Source of the DNA: Blasia pusilla
Taxonomy: Eukaryota > Marchantiophyta > Marchantiopsida > Blasiales
Length of the DNA stretch: 64,000 nt
Direction of reading: 5' to 3'
Assembly (NCBI GenBank): GCA_050084515.1
Contig: CM114272.1
Span: 5,828,001 to 5,892,000 of the forward strand
Under the pieces are notes generated by a model, which was not told the origin of the DNA, ran no database searches, and saw only the letters and a list, made by a program, of their open reading frames with translations. Shown here piece after piece: positions 11,532 to 23,177 of this stretch (its first letter is position 1; every line of letters begins with the position of its first letter). The translations under genes were made by a program, and so were the position numbers.

Positions 11532-12945
11532 CTATATGTTAGGCCGCATAAGACCCGGCCTTCTTCTAGGGTCTTTCATAGCCGCCAAATGTACCTTTAA
11601 CTTGGCAATTTGCTTTGTCAACTCACTCATGGCCGATTTTTCCCCATCCTTCTTTGTCTTACAAGTGGGACTTACCGACGTGCGATGCTCGTTCTTTGCG
11701 CTTTGATACCTACGTCTTTCCCAAGAACGAAGATTATCTTGGGTGTCTTGATTTCTTTTGCTTCTTGGCCTTGGAGTCTTCCTCAGACTCTGAGTCTTCA
11801 CTATTTATACTGCCTGACGAGGTATCCAAGGAGTCAGACGAAGACGAAGACTCCTGTGATGAAGAGTTTGTCCTCTTCCGATGATGTCTCTTCTTACGCG
11901 TTCTCCTGGATTTTCCTGAGGCCTCGTAAGCTTTGGCAGAGGCGATGACGACTACTAATGAGTCACGCTGCCCTTTGCAACAGTAATGATCCATCTCTTT
12001 CGATAATCAATCCACCAAATGTGGCACAGTAGTGTGCTCCAACTTAGCAGCCAAGCTGCGAAACCTCTGAGTGTATTCTCTCAAAGTCTCTTTCTTCCTT
12101 CTTTTAAGATCACGAAGATTTGTAAGTAGGCGATCATCAAATTCTAGGTCCCAAAACTCATGAAGGAACGCCTTAAGCAAGGTCTTCCAAGTTTCCAAGA
12201 GCTCTACGTCTACCCCCTCATATCACTGACTGACACGCTTCTTTAAGAGTCCACGAAAGACTCTAAGAAGATCTTCCTCTAATCCTTCTCCATTTGCTTT
12301 TGCCACATGGGTAAATTCTAGAATAAAGTCATCCACATCATCTCGCTTGCTTCCTGCAAAGGTGGGATATCTCAACAGTGACTTGCGTGGTTGTACTATT
12401 GCCGCTTTTTTGTCTTCGCTGTTGAGAGAACTACCGTCACCTGATGGGGAAGGCACATCCCCGGTGGTACTATTATCCTTCTCTTCATCTGAGTTGTGGT
12501 GGTGGTCAGACTGATCCAACTCCTCTTTTGGGTTTGGCCTCGGTGGTGACGGAGGTGTAGGCGACTTCCTTCTATCTCGTCTCCGCCTAGTAGGCCTTTG
12601 GACGAAGAGGGGAACGGTTCTTTGCAAGTGTCCCTGGAGGTCTCCAGGCACTTTGCTCTTCTCTTTCTCTTCTTCGTAGCTCAGATCTTTGCTCGAGCGT
12701 TTCAATGCTTCTTTCCCGATCCATCCAAAACTTCTAAAGATCTTAAACGCCTCACCCGGCACACAAGGCTCTACTCCATGGGAACGAAGACTCTTTGGAT
12801 GAGCTTCTTAGTTCCGGGGTATTCTCGACGCAAGGGGATCCTCCGCCACCAGTACCCGTCTTACACCAAGTGGGGGTCCTATGACTTGTTCTACTCCCAT
12901 ACCCCACTCTCTCGCTACCTCTCCTAGCTTGGAAGATCTAGTGGT
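11532..12945 (-). pseudogene. Ty3/gypsy gag relic
   Basis: Minus-strand frames at 12762-12223, 12198-12007 and 11994-11532 join into one gag-like protein. An Arg/Pro/acidic low-complexity N-terminal half is followed by 'LLRYPTFAGSKRDDVDDFILEF' (about 12385-12320), then 'LETWKTLLKAFLHEFWDLEFDDRLLTNL' and 'ETLREYTQRFRSLAAKL' (about 12200-12030), the typical signature of the plant retrotransposon gag family, and a Ser/Lys/Arg-rich tail. No protease, reverse transcriptase or integrase follows: the next sequence is the truncated hAT relic. Stops separate the pieces. It may belong to a non-autonomous element or to a full element deleted downstream. Confidence 0.78.
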
Positions 12946-12962
12946 CCCCGAAAGCGGCGCCA
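12945..12962 (-). other. gypsy primer-binding site
   Basis: On the minus strand TGGCGCCGCTTTCGGGGA precedes the gag relic. This closely resembles the TGGCGCCG...GGGGA primer site of plant gypsy elements of the Tat/Athila type, so the 5' LTR should end at about 12965. Its other end was not located. Confidence 0.65.
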
Positions 12963-12965
12963 AAA

Positions 12966-13315
12966 TCTCCTTACCTATTTCCGTATGTAACATACAACTC
13001 AAGGAAAAAAGATACTCTTTCTATTGAAAAGTATTAAGTTTGTTCTTTTTATTTAAGAGACCATTGTTTCCTAAGTAAAAAGAGGTTTAATCAGAAATAA
13101 CAAGAATAACTTCTATCTTCACTTAAACCGCTTCACTAACTCTAACAACTCTAACTTCATGAAAGTAAAGAAAAGATAAGATAGTCTTCTTTCCTCATAG
13201 AAAAGACTCTTCTGAAGTGTAGAAAAAGACTCTTGTGAATCTGCAATAACCAAACTCCATGGGGATGAAGCTCCCAAGGTTCATCCCCATGGAGAGTCTC
13301 GACGTAGGAGTTCAT
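12966..13315. other. probable 5' LTR remainder
   Basis: Lies directly upstream (minus strand) of the gypsy primer site, so part of it is probably LTR. I found no second copy in the window to define the ends. Confidence 0.35.
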
Positions 13316-13317
13316 AG

Positions 13318-13860
13318 ATGAACCTTGGGGACCATTTTGGCCAAATTTCAGCTGAAGATGACAAAGTTGGACAAGATGAAAAATGAAAAAACTTTTTTTT
13401 GGTAAAAGGTATGATGATTCGGGTCCAAAAAGGAGTTAGTAATTTTTGGGTTTTTCCTCACAACTCCATTTTGCATGAAACATTACTAGAGTTTAACATG
13501 CACCTTGGGGAACACATGGGACAAATTTTAGTTCAAAATGCGAATGTTGGACAAGATAAAAAGTGAAAAAAAACTTATTTTGATAGAAGGTGTGATGGTC
13601 CGAGTCCAAAATGGACTTGCTACTTTTTGAGCTTGTGGTCCCAACTCCATTTTGCTTTAAACTTGGCAAGAGTGCTAGATGCACCTCTGAATTTTAGAGT
13701 GGAGATAACGTGGGCTAGATTTTAGCTCAAGATGGAAACATTGGACAAGATGTCCGATTAAAGACCTTTTTTTTCATTCAAGATTATCTGTGTCGGGTCC
13801 AAAAGATCATTTTAAACTTAATTTGGGATAAGACTTTACCAGAGTGATAGATGTTACTTG
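13318..13860. repeat. ~180-bp tandem repeat, three copies
   Basis: Three diverged copies start at about 13318, 13498 and 13679, with a fourth beginning at about 13851. Shared blocks include 'ATG..CCTTGGGGA', 'TTGGACAAGAT', 'GGGTCCAAAA' and 'CAACTCCATTTTGC'. The spacings are 180, 181 and about 172 bp. No coding function is apparent. It may be a satellite-like array or an LTR-internal repeat. Confidence 0.75.
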
Positions 13861-14597
13861 GGGACCATCTGCACTATTCTATAGAATGTTAGAAGAGTTC
13901 TTACATTTCACTCTTGTAAGTAATTACACTCTTGCAATCAAATGTAAATGATATCCTACCTCTAAATCAAGGCACCTCTAAATTTATTTATCTAACATTT
14001 TCAAATCTATACAAATTTAATAATATTTATATTCATCTATTCTATTATTAAATAAAAAATTAATTAATAAGTAAATTTGGTTTTCTATTCCACCCAAGTC
14101 CCTTTTAAATTCTACCCCATGCAATATTGGTCACTAAAAAAAATTCATACATTATTTTCCTTTAAAATTTAATTCAAACATATATTTTCCTTCATTAATT
14201 TTGAAAAAAAAATTCATCCCTTTTCCAATCCCCATTTTTCAATACATAAGAGAAAATCGCTTATTTTCATCCATTTCATGAACTCACTTCATGGACAACA
14301 TTTATGATCGGCTCACATTCACAAGTTTCCTTAGTGGAGTATTTTGAAATTTTTTTTAATGTTTTGTAACAAATGAGGAGTATCCCATAAAAAATCGGGA
14401 TTGAGAGGAACCTCATACTTATGTAAGTTTCAAAGATATAAATATCAACTCATTCTCTCTAATCTGATTCATCGTATGATATATGTAACAATGGTGCCCA
14501 CGTCTCACCATTTCTTCCTCCTCTTTCCCTAGCTCTAGTCATGTGCGTCCCACCACCACGAGGAATAGTCCTTTCCAGCTCAACATCAGCTTCACCT
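13861..14597. other. AT-rich sequence with a dispersed repeat
   Basis: No gene. The part at 14185-14310 ('ttttccaatccccattttt', 'agaaaatcgcttattttcat', 'cttcatggacaa') is related to 52345-52425 and 52845-52880, so it is a dispersed repeat. Confidence 0.5.
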
Positions 14598-14600
14598 TCA

Positions 14601-15990
14601 TCAGTTTCTTGTGTAGGTTATGTCGGAAACATCTCCCACTCTCTCTCTCTCGAAGAATCCAAAGAGTTCCTCTTGCATTCGGCGAGGATAATAGTATGTT
14701 CGAGGATATCTACCTTCAGTCCTTTGAGGAATATCTTGCCATAAGAAAGGTAGCAAGATCAATTCGAGTCTCCTCAAAACAAGCTCATCCATCAATGGAT
14801 TTTGATGATGGTTTAGCACAAGTTGTCGAGTTGTGTTGAGGGCGTCTCGAACTTCTTGTAAATTCAACCCTTGAGCAAAGAAGAAGTTTTCTGCCTCTCG
14901 ATTTTGGAGATCAATGGTTGTTCCGTGGATGAGCTCTCCTTGATCTACATGTCAATGAGGTGGACCAACCATGCTCGCATTGCCTGATCAATCCTCTACC
15001 GGCAAGGGATTTCTGCTTGAACCACCCCGTCTATGTTCACTTCGGGGTTATAGTTCGATCGGGGGCTATGATGTCCAAAACTGACAGTGAAATTTTCTTA
15101 CTATTGGGTTAATTTGTGATAAGTGGGTGGTGCAGTGCCATCAAGAGCGCGGAAAGATATGCCAAAAAGGTGATAGAGTCTTCCTGACCAAGCTTGTCTA
15201 CAAGTTGGACACTTGTGAGATAGTAGCATGGCCTTTTGAAGACAATATGGATGCCAATAATAAGCTTTACATGTGTCTGTCACGTAGCAACCTTCTGCAG
15301 CAATGGGGTTGAAGGAGATCATGCATTTGGGCCAATTGTTTGGCGTGAGGGCCCCTCCTTCACAAACTGCGATTTCCTTTATCCAATTCGGAAGATCTTG
15401 CACTTGAGTGTTCGGATTAAGAGGCGTTGGTGCCAACATCGTAGAGGCATAGTTTGCAGCGTTTGGATCTATAATATTGTCCCATGCTGCGCGTAGAGCT
15501 AGAGGCCACAACTGCTCGATAGGTTGAAATAAGATCATATCAACCTCCTTCACGAGACGACCCTCAAGTAGGGTTGTCTCGGGGGTGAGTTCTCCCACAT
15601 TATCTCTTGCTCTCCATCGCAACAATTCATCCATCTCTTGCGGTCGTCTTCCCATGATGTTCTTGTATGCTCTCCTCCACTGCTCTGTATGGCTCAACCA
15701 TTACAGCTCTTTGCCTTCTTTGGAAGTCATCTATGTCAATAGATTCGTTCAAAAGCCTCTCCATCTCGTTCTTTAATCTGATGTGCTCCTCAGATAACTG
15801 TTCATACTTCCCCTTCAAAACGTTGAATTCCGCGGCCAAATCAAAATTTCGTTGGGAATTTGTTATTAAACTCTCCAACTATGATAGACGAGACATTATC
15901 TCACTATTATCCGGAGCACTCTCCCCAAGAAAGGTTTGGGAAGGAACAACACTATGTATAGGGCGATCAGAACTCTCCCCGGTGTCGTAT
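14601..15990 (-). pseudogene. coiled-coil and RING-like protein relic
   Basis: I do not recognise the family. Minus-strand frames at 15878-15627, 15697-15101 and 14867-14601 read as one protein after a frameshift near 15650-15690. The first part is a heptad-rich Leu/Glu/Lys coiled coil ('LAAEFNVLKGKYEQLSEEH'). The middle is alpha-helical. At about 15290-15190 lies a RING-type zinc finger: an initial Cys pair in which one Cys is now Ser ('KCMISFNPI'), then 'CYVTDTC', 'YYWHPYC' and 'HKCPTCRQAW'. The C-terminal part is Arg/Tyr-rich. It sits inside a transposon nest and may be a captured or element-encoded ubiquitin-ligase-like protein. Inactive as it stands; function unknown. Confidence 0.55.
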
Positions 15991-17059
15991 AGTAAAATCA
16001 GCCTCCTTCCTCGTTAAGTGTTGGATAGAGTTTTATTAGTATTAAGTAAAGTAGCTTAGGAAAAGGAAAATCCCTATGTTTAAACCTCTTTATGATACCT
16101 CTTTTATGCAGGCCCAACTTTAGGAAAAGAGGTAATAAATAAAAGATGACTTTATAAAAGTAAAGTAGTGAGGTTGGTGATTTAATGAAAAGCAAAAGTA
16201 GGCTTGGTTGGTGGCTAGGTTAGTTGGGATAATTTGAAAAATATCAAGTGGGTAAAAGAGGATATTTTGGAAGAGATAAGAGAAAATCTACTTGTGTCAA
16301 AATATGATTGGCTAAGCCTTGAGAGGAAGTCATGTGGCACAAGATAAAATTAGCTCTATTTCGTACTCTTGTGGATCACTTGTGAGTATATAAAGAGGAG
16401 GGACCTTCAAGGGTTCATCACCTTCTATTCCGCATCTTGAGTCTCTCGTGTCACTCTTGAGTGTATGGCTTTGGGATTGCTTGCTCTTCCAATGAGATTG
16501 AATCATCCCTCTTGGGAGAGTAACTTGACCATGGTCTATTCTTCGAGAGGTTTCTAGAGTGTGGTGTGTGTGTGGAGATAAGAGGTTTGTCATCTTAGAG
16601 GAGTTTAGTCATACTTAAATAGTGAATGTTTTGGCTTGTTACTTTCCCAATAAGAGTGGATTATCCCTCTTGGGAGAATAACTCATGGGATTGTACTTTG
16701 TATATCCTTATATAGTGATCCATGGACGTCAATAGGCTTGCTAAAGTAGGGTTTAACATTAGTTGCTATCTTCTTCGTGTACAAGCGTAAAGTAATTTAT
16801 AGGGATTTAATAGTTAGGAATTTCGGGATCCGATGTTACGAAGAAGTGATCGCCTCGGCACTTCCATTTGTGATATCTGTCGTGAGAGAATGGAGAGTAT
16901 ACATAATAATCTTGTATTGAAAAAGGAGAACTTCTTAGAGAGTTCACCTTGCATCGACCACGTTTGCCGTAGCTAGAAGGCTTGCCCTTACTCAAAGAAA
17001 GGCTCTCGACACGACATTGGGCTCATCAAAGCTCGTACTACGACTTATATAGAGGTCAT
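15991..17059. other. unassigned, possibly LTR or element leader
   Basis: No convincing gene. Two related blocks, around 16487 and 16648, share 'atccctcttgggaga(g/a)taac'. The setting between a gag-like frame and the RING-like relic suggests non-coding parts of a non-autonomous retroelement, but no paired LTRs were found. Confidence 0.35.
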
Positions 17060-17794
17060 TCAAACCATCTCATCTATCCTCCGCCCCCATCTGTACTCAC
17101 CCTTCATCTCCATTTTTGTCTTGTATATATTCTTTAGCACAACAATTTCTTCTTTGACCATCCAAGGAAGATAGTATGGCTCTAAGGCTGCTTGACAATC
17201 CACCTTGCTGATAATGGCGTGACGACGCTCGTGGTGATGAAGCTTCCACTCTTGCTTGTTTAAAGTGTTGGTATGGGGTTCTACTATCTTCTTCTCTTGC
17301 TCTCTTATCTCTTCTCGAAGACTCCTCATCCACATCACCATATTGAACCTCCATATCCTTCATCAACTCTACGACTTTGAGCTGAACAAATACCTTGCTC
17401 ACTAACGTCATCTTCCTCTAGGTGAGATCTTCATACTTTCGGACGCCATTGAATAAAGCCCAATCCTTTGTCCACTCATTCTCTTCCACTTTCCTTGCAA
17501 ATTCTCCAATCGCACGCTCCGGCCACTTCAGTCGCGACTTCTTGAACTCTCCTTTCAAAACTTGTGCATCAATGGCGCTATCCAAGTGCGCATTTAATTC
17601 ATCTTCCGTGATAAATTGTGAGACCGTCTTCTTATTACCATCGTAGGGATCTTTAGTGTCGGTGTATCGAGGGGTTCTTTCCCTCTTCCATCGTCTTGAT
17701 TGTCGTGAGAGCTATGAAATTCATGAGGTGGCAACTCCATCTTGTCTTTTATTGAAATACAAAAAGAAAGGTGATTAGAAATGATTCCAATAAT
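17060..17794 (-). pseudogene. gag-like relic, unassigned
   Basis: Minus-strand pieces at about 17794-17594, 17560-17430 and 17411-17060 give a broken acidic/basic protein starting MELPPHEFHSSHDNQDDGRG. A region like 'GRSVRLENLQGKW / MSGQRIGLYS' and a C-terminal Arg/Ser/Glu-rich part with 'RRDKRAREEDS' follow. The composition and position resemble a retrotransposon gag, but no diagnostic motif is present. The copia element at 17902-23177 begins just upstream (minus strand) of this frame. Treat as hypothetical. Confidence 0.35.
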
Positions 17795-17901
17795 AGTGAT
17801 ACGATGGCACACGATACATCTGCATATCAATCAAGATTCATCATTTACAAAATTTCTAGGGTTGGGCTCTCAAAGCGAATAGGTAGATATGGGCATATTT
17901 A

Positions 17902-18208
17902 TGTGGAAAACTGCTAAACAAGCATAACTGGTGGAAAACGGCTTTCACACACACACCACCATGGAGAACAAAATTTGCAATGAGAGAATGAGTGGAGGCT
18001 GGTCCTCTTTTCAATTATATAGGGTATGTACAAGCAACCCTAACCCTACCCTTAACCATAATCTCGAGTTAGCCTAACTGTGATTAACTAACTCTAGTTA
18101 AGATAATCATGCTTAACTGACTAACCAAGATTAAGCTTCCCTACTTAGTGTGAGTGCCAAATGTAGCAGTTCAGATGTCTCATGAGCTTGACTGTAACTC
18201 AATCTTCA
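17902..18208 (-). repeat. Ty1/copia 3' LTR (copy B)
   Basis: A ~307-bp LTR. On the minus strand it starts TGAAGATTGAG right after a polypurine tract and ends CCACA. It is closely similar to the LTR at 22869-23177. It contains the plant-like 'ctatataattgaaaa' TATA-type segment near 18015. Confidence 0.9.
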
Positions 18209-21200
18209 ATACTCCCCCTCAAGCTCATATCGATATCTCTAACACCTAAATCCTTTCTAAATATCTCAAACTTATCTCTAGACAATGCCTTTGTAAAGAT
18301 ATCATCAATTTGCTGATCTGTACCTATATATACGAGATCAATTTCTCCTACAAGCACTTTCTCTCTGATAAAATGATAGTGCATCTCAACATACTTTGTA
18401 CGAGCATGAAACACAGGGTTATTAGCAAGCTTGACGCTACTAATATTGTCTGCATATATTACACTAGATCTTAAGTTACTAACATCAATCTTAACAAGTA
18501 ATCGATGAAGCCACAGCGCCTCACACAATGCATTGGTTGCTCCTCTGTACTCAGCCTCTCTTGAAGATAAAGCAACTGTAGGTTGCTTCTTTGAAGCCCA
18601 ACTTATAGTTGCTCTTCCCAAAGTAAATGAATAACTAGATGTGGAGTGTCGATCAGACACGCTTCCTGCCCAATCAGCATCTGTGAATCCCTGTAATTGA
18701 AAACTTAGAGAAGGTTCAAATTGAAGCCCGAATTGAATAGAGAATCACATACCGCATAATCCTCCTCACAACATCAAGGTGAGATTTTCGAGGTGCTTGC
18801 ATGAACTGGCTCACTAGGCCAACATCATAGCTCAAATCTGGTCTGGTTATAGTAAGATAGATCAAACTTCCAACCATGCGCCTGTACATATTAGAATCTG
18901 CAAGCAGCTCTCCTTCATCCACTCTTAGCTTCACGCTCTGGTCCAACGGTGTAGAGATTGGCTTACAAGCCGTCATACCATATTTTGAAAGCATATGAAG
19001 AGCATATTGTCATTATAGTAACCACATGCTCTCTCCAACCTTGATAAACTCAATACCAAGGAAGTACTTGAGTTCTCCCAAGTCCTTCATATCAAATTTT
19101 GCTTGTAACTTAAGCTTGACTTGTTGTACCATTCTTCAGTACTCCCAATAATCAAGAGATCGTCAACATACAACACAATGAGGACTGTATGATCTTGTCC
19201 TCTCAAGACATATAACGAGGAGTCAGAATCACATATCCTAAAACCCAAATCTTGTAGGACGTATGTAATCTTGCCATACCAGGCTCTTGGAGCTTGTTTG
19301 AGCCCGTATAGAGCTTTCTTCAACCTGCATACGCGAAAAGGAAACTTGGGATGCTCGTATCCACGTGGTTGAGACATATATACCTCCTCGTATAGATCTC
19401 CATTCAAGAAGGCATTCTTGATGTCCATGTGATGTAATCTCCACTTCTTACTTACTACAACTGCAACCACTGTTCTCGTAGTCGCCATCTTTGCAATAGG
19501 GCTAAATGTTTCATCATAATCGATACCATATTGTTGTGCATAGCCCTTAGCCACCAATCTCGCTTTGTATCTGTTAATTGTACCATATTGATTGCGCTTG
19601 ATTTTGTAAACCCATTTGCAACCAATAGCTTTCTTATCAGAAGGTATATCAACATGCTCCCATGTTTGTTGATGTCTTAATGCAGCAAGCTCTTCCTCCA
19701 TAGCTTCAATCCATTCGGCTTCACTTGCAGCTTCTTCAAAACAACTTAGCTCCTGCTCTTGCAGGGTAGTCATCATATAGGCATGATATGTCGCAAGGAG
19801 ACCTTCATTTATGAATCTATGAATTGGATGTGTAACTCTACTTGATCTATGAAGTTTTTGTTCAGAGATAGATGCCTCTTTCACTTGACTCGAGCTCTGA
19901 CTAGTGTTAACAGATTGAATATGTACTCTTCCCGTCCATCGACTCACAGATTTAATAGATGAATCTAGGACCTCTCCTAATCCTGCACTAGTACTTGGGG
20001 AAGTTGAACGCAATATCTGTTGGTTTATAGTCATATTCTCCCTCTCAACAGACAAGTTTAGAGGTGGAATAGGCTCAGATGGAGCATACCATGACTTTAG
20101 CTCATCAAACACAACATCTCGACTAATAATAAGTTGCCTAGAGGATGGAATGTAGCACTTATACTCCTTAGTTCCATCAGCATAGCCAATGAAGATACAT
20201 CTTTCAGACTTGGGGTCTAATTTTTTACGTCTCTCAGAAAGAACATGAGCATAACAGATACAGTCAAATACTTTCAAGAAGGAAAAATTAGTTTTACTTC
20301 CTGTGAAGACTTTGAATGGATTTTTATCATGAACTCCTACTTTTGGAGTTCGGTTGATTAAGAAGACTGCACATGCTACAGCCTCTGCCCAATACACCTT
20401 AGGCATGTTCTTCTCATTCAGCATAGCTCGTGCCGCTTCAGAAATATATCGATTTTTCCTCTCAGCCACTCCATTTTCTTGTGGAGTATAACAGCAAGTC
20501 ACTTGACGTTGGATTCCATTCTAACATAAAGAGTCATCAAACTCTCTTGAAAGATACTCTCCTCCTCCATCACAACCCAATTTCAGAATGTATTGTCTAG
20601 TCTGCTTCTCTACTAGAACTCTCAATGTTTGGAACACTAAGAATACCTTTAACTTGGCTTTCAAAAAGTATACCCATATATACCTAGAGAAGTCATCAAT
20701 AAATGAAACAAAGTACTGGCAACCACTAAGGCTATGTTGTGATGTTGTCCACACATTACTATGAATCAACTCCAATACTATGGATGCTCTTCTACCTTGC
20801 TTTGGAAAAGGAAACCTAGCTTATTTTCCAAAGTGGCAAGCAGGACATACCTCTAACATAGCAGGACTCGCTAATTTAGGGATTCCTATTACTATATTAG
20901 ATGATGAAAGACTTTGTAATCTTTGAAGATTCATATGTCCAATTCTTTTATGCCATCCATTTAGATCTGTGACTTGTTGGCCGGTTTGACCATACATTGT
21001 TGTTTGAATCTCTGGCATAGAAACATCTAATTTGAACATTCTGCCAGATCTAGTTCCTTTGGCTATCGTAGTCTAGTCATCCATTGTTTCAATGAAACAA
21101 CCATCTGCGTTAAACTTCACTTGATAACCCTGTTCTACTATCTATCCTACAAAGATTAGATTTCTTGCAATTTTAGGAATATAGAGAAAATTTCCAAGAG

Positions 21201-22353
21201 CACAAAGACCATCTGATGCTATTGGAACTTTACCGGTATACGTGATATGATGTTGAGTGTCATCTCCTGTGAGCACAATTACAAGATCTTTCACCGGCTC
21301 CAAACTACTAAACCATTTTTCTTGTGAGGCTATGTGATTTGATGCACCGGAGTCAATGTACCAATCTGTTGTCGATTCTTTCTTTACCATTGCTCCCATA
21401 TGATAAGTCATGACCAAGAGATGCTCCGTTTGTGAATGTTGTTGTTCTTGGTACTGCTCTTGGTATTGTTGCTCCACATAGTTTTGTTGTTGTAAGGCTC
21501 TTGTTCTCATATCTTCCTTCTTCTTGAAGCAAAACTTTGCATAGTGACCGTTTATCCCACATTAATTGCAAGATCCAAGGACCCTCTGCTGTTGACCTCG
21601 ACCCCAACGGTTTCCACCATCACCACCATATGATTGTGTCTAGTACTACTTCGTAGTTGATTAAGTGACGTTATATTGAGTGCCTCTTCCTCCATATGCT
21701 TGATATCCACCACGACCACGGAAGTTTCTCCCACAATCCTTGCCTCTATTTGATCCATAACTTGCAAATAGCGCACTCTCTTGCAGACTAGACGAGCTAC
21801 GGCTGCCTACTAGGCCTAACTCTTGAAAGGTTGGATACTTCTCTCTCACTGAGATAGAGGTCTCAAAGGACTTGTAATCCTTTGGAAGGCCTTGAAGAGT
21901 GAATAAGATCAGATCATCATCTTCTACTGTCACTCCAATGCTATTCAAGTGATCAACAATATGTCTGATACTCAAAATAAAATCATTGATGCTCTGCGAT
22001 CCTTTCCTCACTTTGTTCAATTTTTGTTTCAATTGAAGCTTTTTGGCCTTTGTAGATGTCTGGAACACCTTTTCCAATGCATCCTAAGCCTCCTTTGGAA
22101 TATCAACATCTTGGATGTGACCTATCATTGGCGAACTGATCGTTATTGAAATGTAGTGGATTAATTGCCTTGCACGTTTGTTCCAAGCGCGAACATTCAA
22201 GTCTATTGAGTCACCTTCTAGCTTGGCCTCATCACCTTTGACAAGCTCCCATAGTTCTTGACCCATGAGAAATTTTTTCATGCGAAACTTCCAGACATTG
22301 TAATTCTGCTTGTCTAGCTTCTCGCCTGTGATTGCTGCTGAGGAATACTCCAT
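18199..22353 (-). pseudogene. Ty1/copia gag-pol polyprotein (copy B)
   Basis: Almost all of it lies in one frame, broken by a few stops and a shift near 19000. Gag starts at 22353 (MEYSSAAITGEKLDKQNYNV) and ends near 21661 with a Gly/Arg-rich tail. Protease Asp-Ser-Gly is at about 21354-21346. The integrase zinc region is 'HKRIGHMN...CPACHFGK' (about 20960-20824); the core keeps Asp in 'GCDGGGEY' and Glu in 'GVAERKNR', but the first Asp seems to be Asn ('IHSNVW'). Reverse transcriptase has the YVDD box at about 19170-19159, and RNase H includes 'SSREAEY' and 'IYADN' (18660-18199). Stops include TAA where copy C has CAA (near 20822) and TAG where copy C has CAG (near 20523). Inactive. Confidence 0.92.
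18209..18222 (-). other. polypurine tract (copy B)
   Basis: TTGAGGGGGAGTAT on the minus strand immediately precedes the 3' LTR, as expected for plus-strand DNA priming. Confidence 0.85.
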
Positions 22354-22856
22354 GATACGATTTCACTCACAAAAAATATAATTGCAATCTTTCTACTGCT
22401 CCATTGAAGCATAGACCACTCCTACATAAAAATGGACCTGAAATTTGCCAAAATTGATCAATTGTATGAAAGAACTAGTCGAAATTGGCCTGTAGACTAC
22501 AAACTACAAAACTTTTCTTCACTAATTGCACTTTCCTACACTGAAATTGCTGCTGCATGAGCTCACAGTGTCAGAATCGAGAAATTTTGTGTGCGTTGGA
22601 AGGCTCTCGATGAGCTCTACATGAAGACTAAAGCCAAAATTCGGAATTATTCTAGCTGAAGTGGACCTTGACGACTGAATCGACCGGAAAAGCCCTCAAA
22701 AATGCCTCCAAAGTTTTATCACCATCAAAGCTCCACCTAAAATCTGCACCCACTGAGCTCTGAATAAAATTTCCTTCTCCCAGACTGAAATTGTGCCTTC
22801 TCTTGCCTCTCTTCTCTCTTCAAACACCAAGAATTTAAAGTGATGTTCTCAACCTC

Positions 22857-22868
22857 GCTGTGATACCA
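22857..22868 (-). other. primer-binding site (copy B)
   Basis: TGGTATCACAGC on the minus strand, directly inside the 5' LTR. It matches the initiator-Met tRNA type site of plant copia elements with one change. Confidence 0.8.
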
Positions 22869-23177
22869 TTTGGAAAACTGCTAAAAAAGCATAACTGGTG
22901 GAAAACGGCATTCACACACACACACCACCATGGAGAACAAAATTTGCAATGAGAGAATGAGTGGAGGTTGGTCCTCTTTTCAATTATATAGGGTATGTAC
23001 AAGCAACCCTAACCCTATCCTTAACCATAGTCTCGAGTTAGCCTAATTGTGATTAACTAGCCCTAGTTAAGATAATCGTGCTTTACTGGCTAACCAAGAT
23101 TAAGCTTCCCTACTTCGTGTGAGTGCCAAATGTAGCAATTCAGGTGTCTCATGAGCTTGATTGTAATTCAATAATTT
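22869..23177 (-). repeat. Ty1/copia 5' LTR (copy B)
   Basis: Pairs with 17902-18208. The inner end reads CCAAA rather than CCACA, and the outer few bases ('aataattt' against 'aatcttca') differ, so the outer boundary is approximate. Confidence 0.85.

Larger units (their letters stand above)
17902..23177 (-). mobile_element. Ty1/copia retrotransposon, near full length (copy B)
   Basis: A ~5.3-kb element with both LTRs, primer-binding site, polypurine tract and gag-protease-integrase-RT-RNase H in copia order. The LTRs are similar but visibly diverged, so insertion is not recent. It is the reference copy for the rearranged relative at 1153-5672. I could not establish an exact target-site duplication, because the outer end of the 5' LTR is degraded. 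Confidence 0.92.
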
